Shown piece after piece: positions 1 through 6,869 of a stretch of 19,651 nt of DNA (positions are counted from its first letter, which is position 1; every line of letters begins with the position of its first letter). Position numbers and translations under genes: made by a program. Source of the stretch: F23-B02 sp963627445 (GTDB taxonomy: Bacteria; Bacillota; Clostridia; Oscillospirales; Oscillospiraceae); assembly GCA_963627445.1 (NCBI GenBank), contig CAVGBM010000050.1, positions 1-19,651 of the forward strand, given 5' to 3'. A model generated the notes under the pieces. The model searched no databases. It saw nothing but the letters and a program-made list of their open reading frames with translations, and was not told the origin of the DNA.

Positions 1-13
1 CTATGGATTGAAA

Positions 14-49
14 TAAAAAAACGGGAGACGCCCGCTGCGGGTGTCTCCG
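14..49 (-). terminator. Intrinsic terminator of the TPP riboswitch (expression platform)
   Basis: Read on the minus strand, a GGAGAC/GTCTCC stem extended by CCCG/CGGG around a CAG loop, with one A-C mismatch, is followed by CGTTTTTTTATTTC. This is a classic Rho-independent terminator. It lies about 15 bases downstream of the TPP aptamer on the same strand, so it is most likely the switchable terminator. The 5' side of the aptamer contains GGGGAG, which could pair with the terminator's CTCCC arm in an alternative fold; that antiterminator is inference. The controlled gene lies off the left edge. Confidence 0.85.
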
Positions 50-64
50 GTAAAAAGCTGTGAT

Positions 65-158
65 GAAAAACTTCCTACGGCGGCATTATCCGCATCAGGT
101 AAAGGGTCGAAGCTGAAAACTTCCTCTCAGCCCGTTCGTACGAGCTCCCCTGTTCTTT
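65..158 (-). promoter_or_regulatory. TPP riboswitch (THI element)
   Basis: The minus strand carries the hallmarks of the thiamine pyrophosphate aptamer in order: GGGGAGC, a 7-bp P2 helix (AGCUCGU with ACGGGCU), the invariant GGCUGAGA, a GAAG/CUUC P3 extension, ACCC, ACCUGAUGCGGAUAAUGCC and GCGUAGGAAG-like closure (here GCCGUAGGAAG). P1 can form between AAGAAC near 152-158 and GUUUUU near 66-71. A promoter sits directly upstream and a terminator directly downstream, so TPP binding should switch transcription off by termination. The regulated gene, expected to be for thiamine synthesis or transport, is beyond position 1 and cannot be named. Confidence 0.95.
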
Positions 159-165
159 TTTCTTT

Positions 166-194
166 ATTATATTCTCTTTTTTCGCAGACCGCAA
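166..194 (-). promoter_or_regulatory. Promoter of the TPP riboswitch transcript
   Basis: On the minus strand, TTGCGG (189-194) and a perfect TATAAT (166-171) are separated by exactly 17 bases. The predicted start near 158-160 coincides with the 5' base of the riboswitch P1 helix, so the transcript begins almost directly with the aptamer. Confidence 0.85.
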
Positions 195-216
195 GAGGAA
201 ATGCAGAATTTTTCGT

Positions 217-306
217 TCAGTACACAATCACAATCGTGCCGGCGGAGATGTTGCCCGTGACGACCGGCGCCTCCACAAGCCCCTTGCCATCCACATAGCA
301 CCACAT
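217..306 (-). pseudogene. 3' remnant of an unidentified gene
   Basis: On the minus strand, codons for about 29 residues ending EAPVVTGNISAGTIVIVY and a TGA stop (217-219) read like genuine coding sequence. Third positions are G/C-rich, and glycine and valine alternate as in a beta-strand-rich C-terminus. Going upstream, the frame meets a TGA stop at 313-315 inside the inverted-repeat element, so the gene's 5' part is missing from this frame and the break coincides with the element boundary at 306. I do not recognise the protein. It is too short for a confident call, and it could also be chance coding-like sequence. Confidence 0.4.
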
Positions 307-371
307 ATAGTATCAGTTGAAACTATCTTGGATTCTTCCCTGTAAGTAGATGTTTGGTCACTGATACTATA
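306..371. repeat. 66-bp element with 12-bp perfect terminal inverted repeats
   Basis: TATAGTATCAGT at 306-317 is the exact inverted complement of ACTGATACTATA at 360-371, around a 42-bp centre with no coding content. The arms end in TA on both sides, which would fit a TA target duplication with 10-bp repeats inside, as in Tc1/mariner-like miniature elements. Alternatively it is a small invertible segment or the scar of an excised insertion sequence. A coding-like remnant on the left stops at its edge. Function is unknown. Confidence 0.55.
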
Positions 372-518
372 CAGGAACCAGGGTGACTTTTGCAATGGGC
401 AATTATAGTCGGAGGCGGGATATTTACCCACAATCATGCTCGAAGCATCAAAAAATATTTTGAAAAATCAACAGCCCAATTTGTCATATGTACGGATGCA
501 ATAACAGCCCCTAATTTC

Positions 519-568
519 CAAGATGGCAAGATGGCAATGCAATTTCTCCCCGGGGTTTTGCCATCTTG
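519..568. repeat. Nested inverted and tandem repeat in noncoding DNA
   Basis: CAAGATGGCAA occurs twice in overlapping tandem (519-529 and 527-537, period 8). Its exact inverted complement TTGCCATCTTG lies at 558-568. Between the arms is the palindrome CCCCGGGG (548-555). Either left copy can pair with the right arm, giving two alternative 11-bp stems. No T-run follows on either strand, so it is not a normal terminator. Confidence 0.6.
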
Positions 569-582
569 AAATAAGCCTAAAT

Positions 583-617
583 CGGTAGTTTAACGATTAG
601 CGGTAATTTAACGATTG
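583..617. repeat. Two direct repeats with 18-bp period
   Basis: CGGTAGTTTAACGATTA (583-599) is followed by CGGTAATTTAACGATTG (601-617). They differ only at position 6 and the last base, and are separated by a single base. They lie in A+T-rich DNA about 180 bp beyond the 3' end of the tRNA-Leu gene. Such paired repeats could be protein-binding sites, for example integrase arm sites left by an element once inserted near the tRNA. No integrase gene is present, so this is speculative. Confidence 0.6.
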
Positions 618-688
618 TAAGGTACAAATTGCAGCGTTTTTGCCCTGCATAGCATATTAAGACCACAAGACACAGGCACAGAGCGCGC

Positions 689-710
689 CAAAATGCACAG
701 ACGCATTTTG
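689..710. repeat. Small hairpin beyond the tRNA-Leu terminator
   Basis: CAAAATGC (689-696) and GCATTTTG (703-710) form a perfect 8-bp stem with a 6-base loop. A smaller CTTGC/GCAAG hairpin follows at about 717-729. There is no T-tract and no ORF of substance. I see no further gene in 372-750; the rest of that stretch is A+T-rich, unassigned DNA. Confidence 0.4.
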
Positions 711-752
711 AAAGTCCTTGCGCCGCAAGCGTTTCAGGTCATAAAATAACGA

Positions 753-787
753 AACACCGAACTGACACATTGTATCAATTCGGTGTT
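753..787 (-). terminator. Terminator of tRNA-Leu
   Basis: Just after the encoded CCA end of the tRNA on the minus strand, arms 775-787 and 753-765 pair at 12 of 13 positions (AACACCGAA... with ...TTCGGTGTT). They are followed by TTCGTTATTTTATG. The position and T-rich tail fit an intrinsic terminator for the single-gene tRNA transcript. Confidence 0.8.
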
Positions 788-794
788 CCTGATT

Positions 795-880
795 TGGTGC
801 CGGTGGCCGGACTCGAACCGGCACGACGCAAGCGTCAGAGGATTTTAAGTCCGCCGTGTCTACCATTCCACCACACCGGC
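795..880 (-). tRNA. tRNA-Leu (anticodon UAA)
   Basis: The minus strand folds as a class II tRNA of 86 bases including an encoded CCA. The acceptor GCCGGTG pairs with CACCGGC, the D-arm contains GGAATGGTAGACAC, the anticodon loop is CTTAAAA (anticodon TAA at 845-847), the variable arm is long (TGACGCTTGCGTCG), and the T-arm is GCCGGTTCGAGTCCGGC. It decodes UUA, and UUG by wobble. It has its own promoter and terminator. Confidence 0.97.
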
Positions 881-902
881 ATATTCGCTTTTACAGACCA
901 AT

Positions 903-931
903 ATTTTAACATTGCTTTGCTATTCTGTCAA
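903..931 (-). promoter_or_regulatory. Promoter of tRNA-Leu
   Basis: On the minus strand a perfect TTGACA (926-931) is 17 bases from TAAAAT (903-908). The tRNA 5' end lies about 22 bases below the -10 box. This is a strong constitutive-type promoter, as expected for a tRNA. Confidence 0.88.
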
Positions 932-958
932 TAATATTAGCTAAGCCATAGATAGCCC

Positions 959-1000
959 TTGCACATCAGTGCAAATTTTGATATCATATCCTATTATAAT
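959..1000 (+). promoter_or_regulatory. Promoter region of the recJ-rel operon, with hairpin
   Basis: TTGCAC (959-964), 17 bases, then TATCAT (982-987) form a plausible promoter. A second perfect TATAAT lies at 995-1000 but has no good -35 box. The first -35 box is the left arm of the hairpin TTGCAC-ATCA-GTGCAA (959-974), which may be an operator. Which box is used cannot be decided by eye. Confidence 0.5.
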
Positions 1001-1024
1001 ATTTATATTGAAAAGTGTTGGGAC

Positions 1025-3046
1025 ATGAATTACAGTAAATGGAAGATTGCAAAGATAGGATGCAGCTCAAGCAGTGAGCTGCGCAGGGCGGGGTATACCC
1101 CGCTGCTGGCGGCGATGCTCGATGTGCGGGGGATACACACGGAGGCTGCGGCGGAAAAATTTCTGCACGGCGGGGCGGAAACGCTCTGCGACCCCATGCT
1201 CATGAAGGACATGGACAAGGCCGTCGAGAGGATAAAGGCGGCGCTGGATGCTCATGAGACGGTCGCGGTCTACGGCGACTACGATGTCGACGGTATCACC
1301 TCGACCTGCCTTTTGACCGATTGGCTGCGCAGCCGCGGCATGGACTGCCACCCGTACATCCCCGACCGCATCGAGGAGGGCTACGGTCTGAACACCGGTG
1401 CGATACAGTCGCTCAAGGACAAGGGTGTCAGCCTCATTATCAGCGTCGACTGCGGCATCACCGCCGCAAATGAGGCTGAGTTTGCCAAACAGATCGGCGT
1501 TGACCTTATCATCACCGACCACCACGAGTGCCGCGAGCAGACCATCCCCGATGCCGTGGCGGTCATCGACCCCAAGCAGGAGCAGTGCCGCTACCCGAAC
1601 AAGGATCTTGCCGGTGTGGGCGTTGCGCTCAAGCTCGTGTGCGCCGTCGAGGGCAGAAGCGATACGGTCATCAAGGAGTATGCCGATCTTGCGGCGATAG
1701 GGACGGTTGCTGATGTAGTGCCGCTCACGGGCGAGAACCGCTACATCGTGCGCACGGGACTGGCCATGCTTGAGAACACCAAGCGCCCGGGCATTGCGGC
1801 GCTCATGCACGAGTCGGGCGCAGAGGATCGCAGGATATCGTCCTCGACCATCGGCTTTTCGCTTGCGCCGAGGCTCAACGCCGCAGGCAGGCTCGGCTGC
1901 GTGTCGATAGCGGGCAGGCTTCTCATGACCGAGGACAAGGCCGAGGCCGCCAGACTTGCCAACGAGCTGTGCGAATTAAACCGCCGCCGTCAGGCGCTGG
2001 AGACGGATATCTGGGACGATGCGTCTAAAATGATGTCAGGCACGGCACCCGAAACGCCGATAGTCCTCGCCAGCGAGAACTGGCATCAGGGCGTCATCGG
2101 CATTGCGGCTTCAAAGCTTGCCGAGCAGTATTCGCTGCCGACGGTCATGATCTGCCTCGACGGCGACAAGGGCAAGGGCTCGTGCCGCAGCTATGCGGGC
2201 TTTAACCTGTTTGATGCCCTGTCGGCCTGCTCTGAGCACCTTGAGGGCTTCGGCGGCCATGCGCTGGCGGCAGGCTTAAATATCCGCCGTGAAAATTTGA
2301 AGAAATTCTGCGAGGCGTTTGACAGCTACTACCGCGCCAACAAGCCCGAGGAGCTGCCGACGCTAAACTGCGATATCGAGATAACCGACCCGTCGACGCT
2401 CGACATGGACGGCGTGCGCTCGCTCGAGCAATTGGAGCCCTACGGCAGCGGCAACCCCAAGCCGCTCATGTGCATCCAGAGCGCAAAGCTCGACCACGTG
2501 ACCCCCATCGGCGGCGGCAAGCACCTGCGCCTGAGCGTGAGCTTCGGCGGCGTGGGCTTTGAGTGCGTGTTCTTCTCGCACACGGAAAGCGACCTTGACG
2601 TGAATGTCGGCGATCGCATAGACCTTGCCTTCACACCGCAAATAAACGAGTTCCGCTTCAGAAGCTCGGTGCAGCTTCAGGTCACGGCGGTGCGCAGGCA
2701 CGACCCGAGACCGCTGTGCCGCATGATGCTCGAGGCGGGCAAAAAGCTGCCCGAGAGCGAGGCAGTGGCGTTTATCCCCGACCGCGAGGCGTTCGTGCGC
2801 GTGTGGCGCAGCTTAAAGGCCGCAGGCGGCGCGGTGGCAGCCGACCTTGACGGACTTTTGCGACAGTGCCCGAGAAATCTTGAGCCGGAGCGCTTTTGCA
2901 TATGCGTGCTTGCGCTGTGTGAGCTGGGACTTCTGCATAAGCTGCGGCCGGACAGCGTGTTCGGCGCACGGATAGTCTCCGGCTGCGCGAAGGTCAACTT
3001 AGAGGATTCAACGATAATCAAAAGCTTGAAAGCGAGATTTAAATAA
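1025..3046 (+). CDS. recJ: Single-stranded-DNA-specific exonuclease RecJ
   Basis: A 5'-to-3' single-strand exonuclease of recombinational and mismatch repair, acting in the cytoplasm. Counting from the ATG at 1025 (673 residues), the DHH-family metal motifs are YGDYDVDG (83-90), SVDCG (140-144) and TDHHE (164-168). The DHHA1 part follows with RLNAAGRLG (283-291) and FGGHALAAGL (409-418), then an OB-fold-like region and a RecJ C-terminal domain. The frame can be extended to a TTG at 959, but that would start inside the -35/hairpin, so the ATG is preferred even though its ribosome binding site is weak. It is the first gene of the operon and overlaps rel by one base (TAATG). Unlike Bacillus subtilis, no apt gene lies between recJ and rel. 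Length and motifs indicate an intact enzyme. Confidence 0.95.
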   Translation: MNYSKWKIAKIGCSSSSELRRAGYTPLLAAMLDVRGIHTEAAAEKFLHGGAETLCDPMLMKDMDKAVERIKAALDAHETVAVYGDYDVDGITSTCLLTDWLRSRGMDCHPYIPDRIEEGYGLNTGAIQSLKDKGVSLIISVDCGITAANEAEFAKQIGVDLIITDHHECREQTIPDAVAVIDPKQEQCRYPNKDLAGVGVALKLVCAVEGRSDTVIKEYADLAAIGTVADVVPLTGENRYIVRTGLAMLENTKRPGIAALMHESGAEDRRISSSTIGFSLAPRLNAAGRLGCVSIAGRLLMTEDKAEAARLANELCELNRRRQALETDIWDDASKMMSGTAPETPIVLASENWHQGVIGIAASKLAEQYSLPTVMICLDGDKGKGSCRSYAGFNLFDALSACSEHLEGFGGHALAAGLNIRRENLKKFCEAFDSYYRANKPEELPTLNCDIEITDPSTLDMDGVRSLEQLEPYGSGNPKPLMCIQSAKLDHVTPIGGGKHLRLSVSFGGVGFECVFFSHTESDLDVNVGDRIDLAFTPQINEFRFRSSVQLQVTAVRRHDPRPLCRMMLEAGKKLPESEAVAFIPDREAFVRVWRSLKAAGGAVAADLDGLLRQCPRNLEPERFCICVLALCELGLLHKLRPDSVFGARIVSGCAKVNLEDSTIIKSLKARFK

Positions 3047-5295
3047 TGGACGCAGATAAAAGCTCCGTAAATTTAAACAGACAGCCCCTCGCCCCGGACA
3101 AGATGTTTGCCGCACTCGAGGAGAAGATCAAAAACAGCGGCGTTGAGATGGACATGGGCAGGATCCGCGCGGCCTACGACATGGCGCGCCTTGCCCACTC
3201 CGGCCAGCTGCGCAAGGACGGCTCGCCGTATGTCACGCACTGCGTTGCGGCGGCGGATATCTCCGTGGACATGGGTCTTGACGAGGACTCCATCGTCGCG
3301 GCGCTCCTGCACGATGTCATCGAGGACACGCAGCTTACGCACCACGACATCGCCCGCCAGTTCGGCGAGCCGGTGGCGAACATCGTCGAGGGTGTCACGA
3401 AGCTCACACGCGTGCAGTACACCAGCAAGGAAGACGAGCAGATGGAAAATCTGCGCAAGATGCTGATGGCGATGGCGAAGGATATCCGCGTTATCCTCAT
3501 AAAGATCGCCGACCGCCTGCACAACATGCGCACCATGGCGTATCAGACCGAGGAAAAGCAGCGCATAAAGTCGCTTGAAACGATGGAGATCTACGCCCCA
3601 ATTGCGCACCGCTTGGGTATGCAGAGAGCCAAGTGGGAGCTTGAGGATCTTGCACTCATGTACCTTGATCCCACCGGCTACAACGAGATAATGCAGACTC
3701 TCCAAGAGCGCATGCCGACCCTCGAAGCGTTCATGAACGATGTCGAGGGGCAGATAAAGCGCCGCCTCGAGGAAGACGGGATGCACGCATCCGTCTACAG
3801 CCGCATAAAACACATCTACAGCATTTACCGTAAAATGTACGCCCAAAAGCTCGACATAAACGGCATTTTTGACCTGTGCGCCTTCCGCGTCATCGTGGAC
3901 ACCATTCCCGACTGCTACAATGTGCTCGGCATCATCCATGATATGTTTAAGCCCGTCCCGGGCAGGTTCAAGGACTATATCTCCACGCCCAAGCCCAACA
4001 TGTACCAAAGCGTACACACGACCGTTATCGGCTCGCAGGGCATCCCGTTCGAGGTGCAGATAAGGACTTGGGAGATGCACCGCACCGCCGAATACGGCAT
4101 CGCTGCGCACTGGAAGTATAAGATAGGCGACAGCGGCGTTAAGACCGGCGATGAGGAGAAATTCGCATGGGTGCGCAGACTGCTGGAAAGCCAGCAGGAG
4201 TCCGACGCGACGGACTTTTTCCACAACCTGAAGATAGACATGTTTGCCGACGAGGTGTTCGTGTTCTCGCCAAAGGGCGATGTCATAAACCTGCCCGCCG
4301 GCGCAACGCCCATAGATTTTGCGTATTCTATCCACTCCGCCGTCGGCAACAGCATGGTCGGCGCGTCGGTAAACGGCCGCATCGTGACCTTTGACCATGT
4401 GCTGCAAAACGGCGATATCGTCGAGGTGCGCACGGCGAAAAACGCCCCCGGGCCGAGCCGTGACTGGCTGAATATCGCAAAAAGCGGCTCTGCGCGAACG
4501 AAGATAAAGCAGTGGTTCAAAAAAGAGCGTCGGGAGGAGAACATCGCCCGAGGCAGGGAAATGTTCGAAGCCGAGCTTCGCAACAAGGGTCTGCGCATGG
4601 ACGATATCACCGGCGAGGATATACTGCCGCAGCTTCTTAAAAAGGTGTCGTACACCTCGCTTGACGAGATGTACGCCGCCATCGGCTACGGCGGCATGGC
4701 GGCGACTAGGGCTGTTAACCGCATAAAGGACGAGCTTGCCCGCCAGCAGCACGCCGTGGACAAGCGCACGGTGCTCGACAAGGTCACCGAGGCGGCCGAG
4801 CGGCGCGAGCAGATGGCGAAAAAGACGGTCAAGCCCGTGCACGGTGTTTTGGTCGAGGGTCTTGATAATTGCCTTATCAAGTTCTCCCGCTGCTGCACGC
4901 CTGTCCCGGGCGACGATATAATCGGCTTCATAACCCGCGGTCAGGGCGTGTCGATACATCGCACCGACTGCGAAAACGCACGGCGGCGCGCCGAGCGTCC
5001 CGAGGACGAGGGACGCTGGCTCAATGTCAGCTGGGCTGATGAGATACACGAGTCGTACACGACGACGCTGACCGTGGTGTCGCGCGAGCGCGGCGGCCTT
5101 GTTATGGATATCGCCACCGTCATGAATGCGCTCAACACCAAGGTGCGCTCGATAAATGCCCGTGACACGGGCGACAAGAGCATCGTTGTCATTACGCTTG
5201 AGACCAAGGGTCTGGATGAGCTCAAAACGGTCATCAACAGGCTCCAGGGCATCAGCGGAGTGGTCGAGGTAAACAGAAACGGAGGTAAACGATGA
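3046..5295 (+). CDS. rel: Bifunctional (p)ppGpp synthetase/hydrolase, RelA/SpoT (Rel) type
   Basis: Makes and degrades the stringent-response alarmone (p)ppGpp. The 749-residue protein has all the usual domains. The HD hydrolase domain carries H65, H89-D90, E93-D94 and D156/N160. The synthetase domain (about 245-360) has GRFKDYIS, and RFKD (307-310) is the RxKD signature of bifunctional enzymes. A TGS domain follows (about 402-462), then a helical region, a zinc-finger/CC domain with RCCTPVPGD (C616, C617; C642) and a C-terminal ACT domain (about 672-745). Both active sites look complete, so it is probably the main long Rel of this organism. The start overlaps the recJ stop by one base with no clear ribosome binding site, suggesting translational coupling. 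It overlaps dtd by four bases. Confidence 0.97.
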   Translation: MDADKSSVNLNRQPLAPDKMFAALEEKIKNSGVEMDMGRIRAAYDMARLAHSGQLRKDGSPYVTHCVAAADISVDMGLDEDSIVAALLHDVIEDTQLTHHDIARQFGEPVANIVEGVTKLTRVQYTSKEDEQMENLRKMLMAMAKDIRVILIKIADRLHNMRTMAYQTEEKQRIKSLETMEIYAPIAHRLGMQRAKWELEDLALMYLDPTGYNEIMQTLQERMPTLEAFMNDVEGQIKRRLEEDGMHASVYSRIKHIYSIYRKMYAQKLDINGIFDLCAFRVIVDTIPDCYNVLGIIHDMFKPVPGRFKDYISTPKPNMYQSVHTTVIGSQGIPFEVQIRTWEMHRTAEYGIAAHWKYKIGDSGVKTGDEEKFAWVRRLLESQQESDATDFFHNLKIDMFADEVFVFSPKGDVINLPAGATPIDFAYSIHSAVGNSMVGASVNGRIVTFDHVLQNGDIVEVRTAKNAPGPSRDWLNIAKSGSARTKIKQWFKKERREENIARGREMFEAELRNKGLRMDDITGEDILPQLLKKVSYTSLDEMYAAIGYGGMAATRAVNRIKDELARQQHAVDKRTVLDKVTEAAERREQMAKKTVKPVHGVLVEGLDNCLIKFSRCCTPVPGDDIIGFITRGQGVSIHRTDCENARRRAERPEDEGRWLNVSWADEIHESYTTTLTVVSRERGGLVMDIATVMNALNTKVRSINARDTGDKSIVVITLETKGLDELKTVINRLQGISGVVEVNRNGGKR

Positions 5296-5735
5296 GAGCT
5301 GTTTTAACCAGAGTCGACAGTGCGTCCGTCTCGATAGGCGGCAAGGTAAAGGACAGTATCGGCAAGGGCTTTCTCATCCTGCTGGGAGTCCACGAGGACG
5401 ACACCGAAGCGCAGGCCGAGAAGATAGCCGACAAGATATGCGGCCTCAGAATTTTCGAGGACGAGGCCGGAAAAATGAATGTGAACCCCTCGGACGCGGG
5501 AGCGCAGCTGCTGATAATCAGCCAGTTCACGCTCTTTGCCGACTGCAAGTCACGCCGTCCGGGCTTTTCCAAGGCGGCCAGACCCGAGAAGGCGATACCG
5601 CTGTACGAAAAGGTCATCGCCCTGTGCCGTGAGCGCGGCTTCACGGTCGGAACGGGCGAGTTCGGCGCGGAAATGAAGGTGGAGTCTGTTAACGACGGAC
5701 CTGTTACTATAATTCTTGACACAAGGGAGCTTTGA
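5292..5735 (+). CDS. dtd: D-aminoacyl-tRNA deacylase
   Basis: Removes D-amino acids (and Gly mischarged on tRNA-Ala) from tRNAs. The 147 residues match the family's usual size. The N-terminus MRAVLTRV, the catalytic SQFTLFADC motif (about 76-84), the FGAEM segment and the C-terminal NDGPVTIILD motif, which carries the cis-proline of the Gly-Pro pair, are all present. The ATG overlaps the rel stop as ATGA, and a GGAGG at 5281-5285 sits 6 bases upstream. The rel-dtd order is common in Bacillota, which supports the call. Confidence 0.96.
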   Translation: MRAVLTRVDSASVSIGGKVKDSIGKGFLILLGVHEDDTEAQAEKIADKICGLRIFEDEAGKMNVNPSDAGAQLLIISQFTLFADCKSRRPGFSKAARPEKAIPLYEKVIALCRERGFTVGTGEFGAEMKVESVNDGPVTIILDTREL

Positions 5736-5737
5736 GC

Positions 5738-6352
5738 ATGAATATAAAAACACTGCCGGTAGGCCAGCTTGAAACAAACTGCTATGTCGTCATCAACGAG
5801 CAGCGCCTTGAGTGCGTTGTCATCGACCCGGGCGACGAGAGCAACACTATTTTGGATTACATTGAGGAAAACAAGCTCAAGTGCTGCGCCATCCTGCTCA
5901 CCCACGGCCACTATGACCATGTGGGTGCAGTCAAGGAGATAATGGAGCAGACCAGCTGCGAAATGTACATTAACCCCCGTGACGAGGGCTACGAGCCCGG
6001 CATGAGCGGCATGAAGTTCAAGATGCCCGAGGGCGGCAAGTATTACGACGAGGGCGATGTTGTAAACGCAGCAGGGCTTGAGTTCAAGGTGCTTGCGACC
6101 CCGGGTCACACCCCGGGCGGCGTGTGCCTTATCTGCGGCAATGCGCTGTTCACCGGCGACACGCTGTTTCGCGGTAGCTGCGGCAGAACGGATCTTCCCG
6201 GCGGCAGCATGCGCATGGAGATGGCATCGCTCAAGCGCCTGTGCGCTCTCCCGGGCGACTATGAGGTCTATCCCGGCCACATGGACAGCTCCACCTTGGA
6301 GCGGGAGCGCCGCTTTAACCACTATTGCCGTGAGGCGATGGCGAAATTTTAA
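5738..6352 (+). CDS. MBL-fold metallo-hydrolase (glyoxalase II-like)
   Basis: A 204-residue metallo-beta-lactamase-fold hydrolase of the hydroxyacylglutathione hydrolase-like group (YqgX/YcbL type). Zinc ligands are visible: THGHYDH (H56, H58, D60, H61), TPGHTPGG (H124), FTGDTLF (D141) and YPGH (H181), numbered from the ATG at 5738. The frame also opens at a TTG at 5732 inside the dtd stop, but the ATG at 5738 has AAGGGAG (5723-5729) at good distance. It begins two bases after the dtd stop. The true substrate, perhaps a thioester of methylglyoxal detoxification, cannot be told from sequence; this group often lacks the C-terminal glutathione-binding domain, as here. Confidence 0.9.
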   Translation: MNIKTLPVGQLETNCYVVINEQRLECVVIDPGDESNTILDYIEENKLKCCAILLTHGHYDHVGAVKEIMEQTSCEMYINPRDEGYEPGMSGMKFKMPEGGKYYDEGDVVNAAGLEFKVLATPGHTPGGVCLICGNALFTGDTLFRGSCGRTDLPGGSMRMEMASLKRLCALPGDYEVYPGHMDSSTLERERRFNHYCREAMAKF

Positions 6353-6368
6353 AACCACGGAGTAAACT

Positions 6369-6818
6369 ATGCTGAAAACACTGGTTACCGCAATGTTGCC
6401 GATACTCGAGATACGGGGAGCAATACCCGTGGGCGTGGCGTCGGGACTTGATCCGTGGCTCGCATTTGCCATTGGTCTTGTCGGCAATATGCTGCCGATA
6501 CCCATTTTGATACTGTTGACACGACGGGTCATTGAGTGGCTCAAAAAGCACAATATGCTCGTTAAGCTCACCGCATGGCTTGAAAGCAGGGGCTCAAAGG
6601 GCGCACAAAAGGTGCAGAAGTATAGCTTTTGGGGGCTATTTATCCTCGTTGCGATACCGCTCCCGGGCACGGGCGCATGGACGGGCGCACTGGTCGCCTC
6701 GCTCTTGGATATGCGCCTTAAAAGGGCGCTTCCGGCCATCGCCATGGGCGTCGCCGTCGCCGGTCTCATCGTCCTCCTCGTCACCTATGGCGTCATCTCT
6801 GCAGGCTCGCTGCTGTAA
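6369..6818 (+). CDS. Small multi-drug export family membrane protein (COG2426)
   Basis: A 149-residue membrane protein. EIRGAIPVGV near residue 14 and PLPGTGAWTGAL near 98 are the two half-motifs typical of the COG2426 'small multi-drug export' family. About four hydrophobic segments lie near 3-20, 30-52, 88-112 and 122-148, with a basic amphipathic stretch between. The family name reflects an old annotation; transport of drugs is not well established. Last gene of the recJ operon: it starts 16 bases after the MBL gene with CGGAG before the ATG, and a strong terminator follows its stop. Confidence 0.88.
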   Translation: MLKTLVTAMLPILEIRGAIPVGVASGLDPWLAFAIGLVGNMLPIPILILLTRRVIEWLKKHNMLVKLTAWLESRGSKGAQKVQKYSFWGLFILVAIPLPGTGAWTGALVASLLDMRLKRALPAIAMGVAVAGLIVLLVTYGVISAGSLL

Positions 6819-6825
6819 CATATGA

Positions 6826-6858
6826 AAAAAGCTTCCGATTTGAAATCGGAAGCTTTTT
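6826..6858. terminator. Bidirectional terminator between recJ operon and nup operon
   Basis: A perfect 15-bp stem (6826-6840 with 6844-6858, loop TGA) has A-rich left and T-rich right ends. It therefore works as an intrinsic terminator for both the plus-strand recJ operon and the convergent minus-strand nupOPQ transcript, whose last stop is at 6870. Confidence 0.95.
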
Positions 6859-6869
6859 CGTTATCAAAT

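Noticed and set aside
41..298. 85-codon plus-strand frame
   Set aside because: It is antisense to the TPP riboswitch and its promoter; no coding character.
228..437. 69-codon minus-strand frame across the 66-bp element
   Set aside because: It passes through the inverted-repeat element in a different frame from the coding-like remnant and has no ribosome binding site or recognisable motif.
519..568. Intrinsic terminator
   Set aside because: A strong stem exists but no T-run follows on either strand and no gene ends nearby.
657..866. 69-codon minus-strand frame
   Set aside because: It reads through the tRNA-Leu gene and its terminator, a common spurious call.
959..1024. N-terminal extension of RecJ from a TTG
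   Set aside because: The TTG is part of the promoter hairpin, the added 22 residues are not RecJ-like, and an ATG at 1025 begins the family N-terminus.
3073..5049. 658-codon open frame on the minus strand
   Set aside because: It is exactly antisense to rel, whose domains are unmistakable. Its composition is the mirror of G/C-ending codons and it shows no recognisable motif or ribosome binding site.
5252..6784. 510-codon open frame on the minus strand
   Set aside because: Antisense across dtd, the MBL hydrolase and COG2426 genes, all well supported; low-complexity, motif-free translation.
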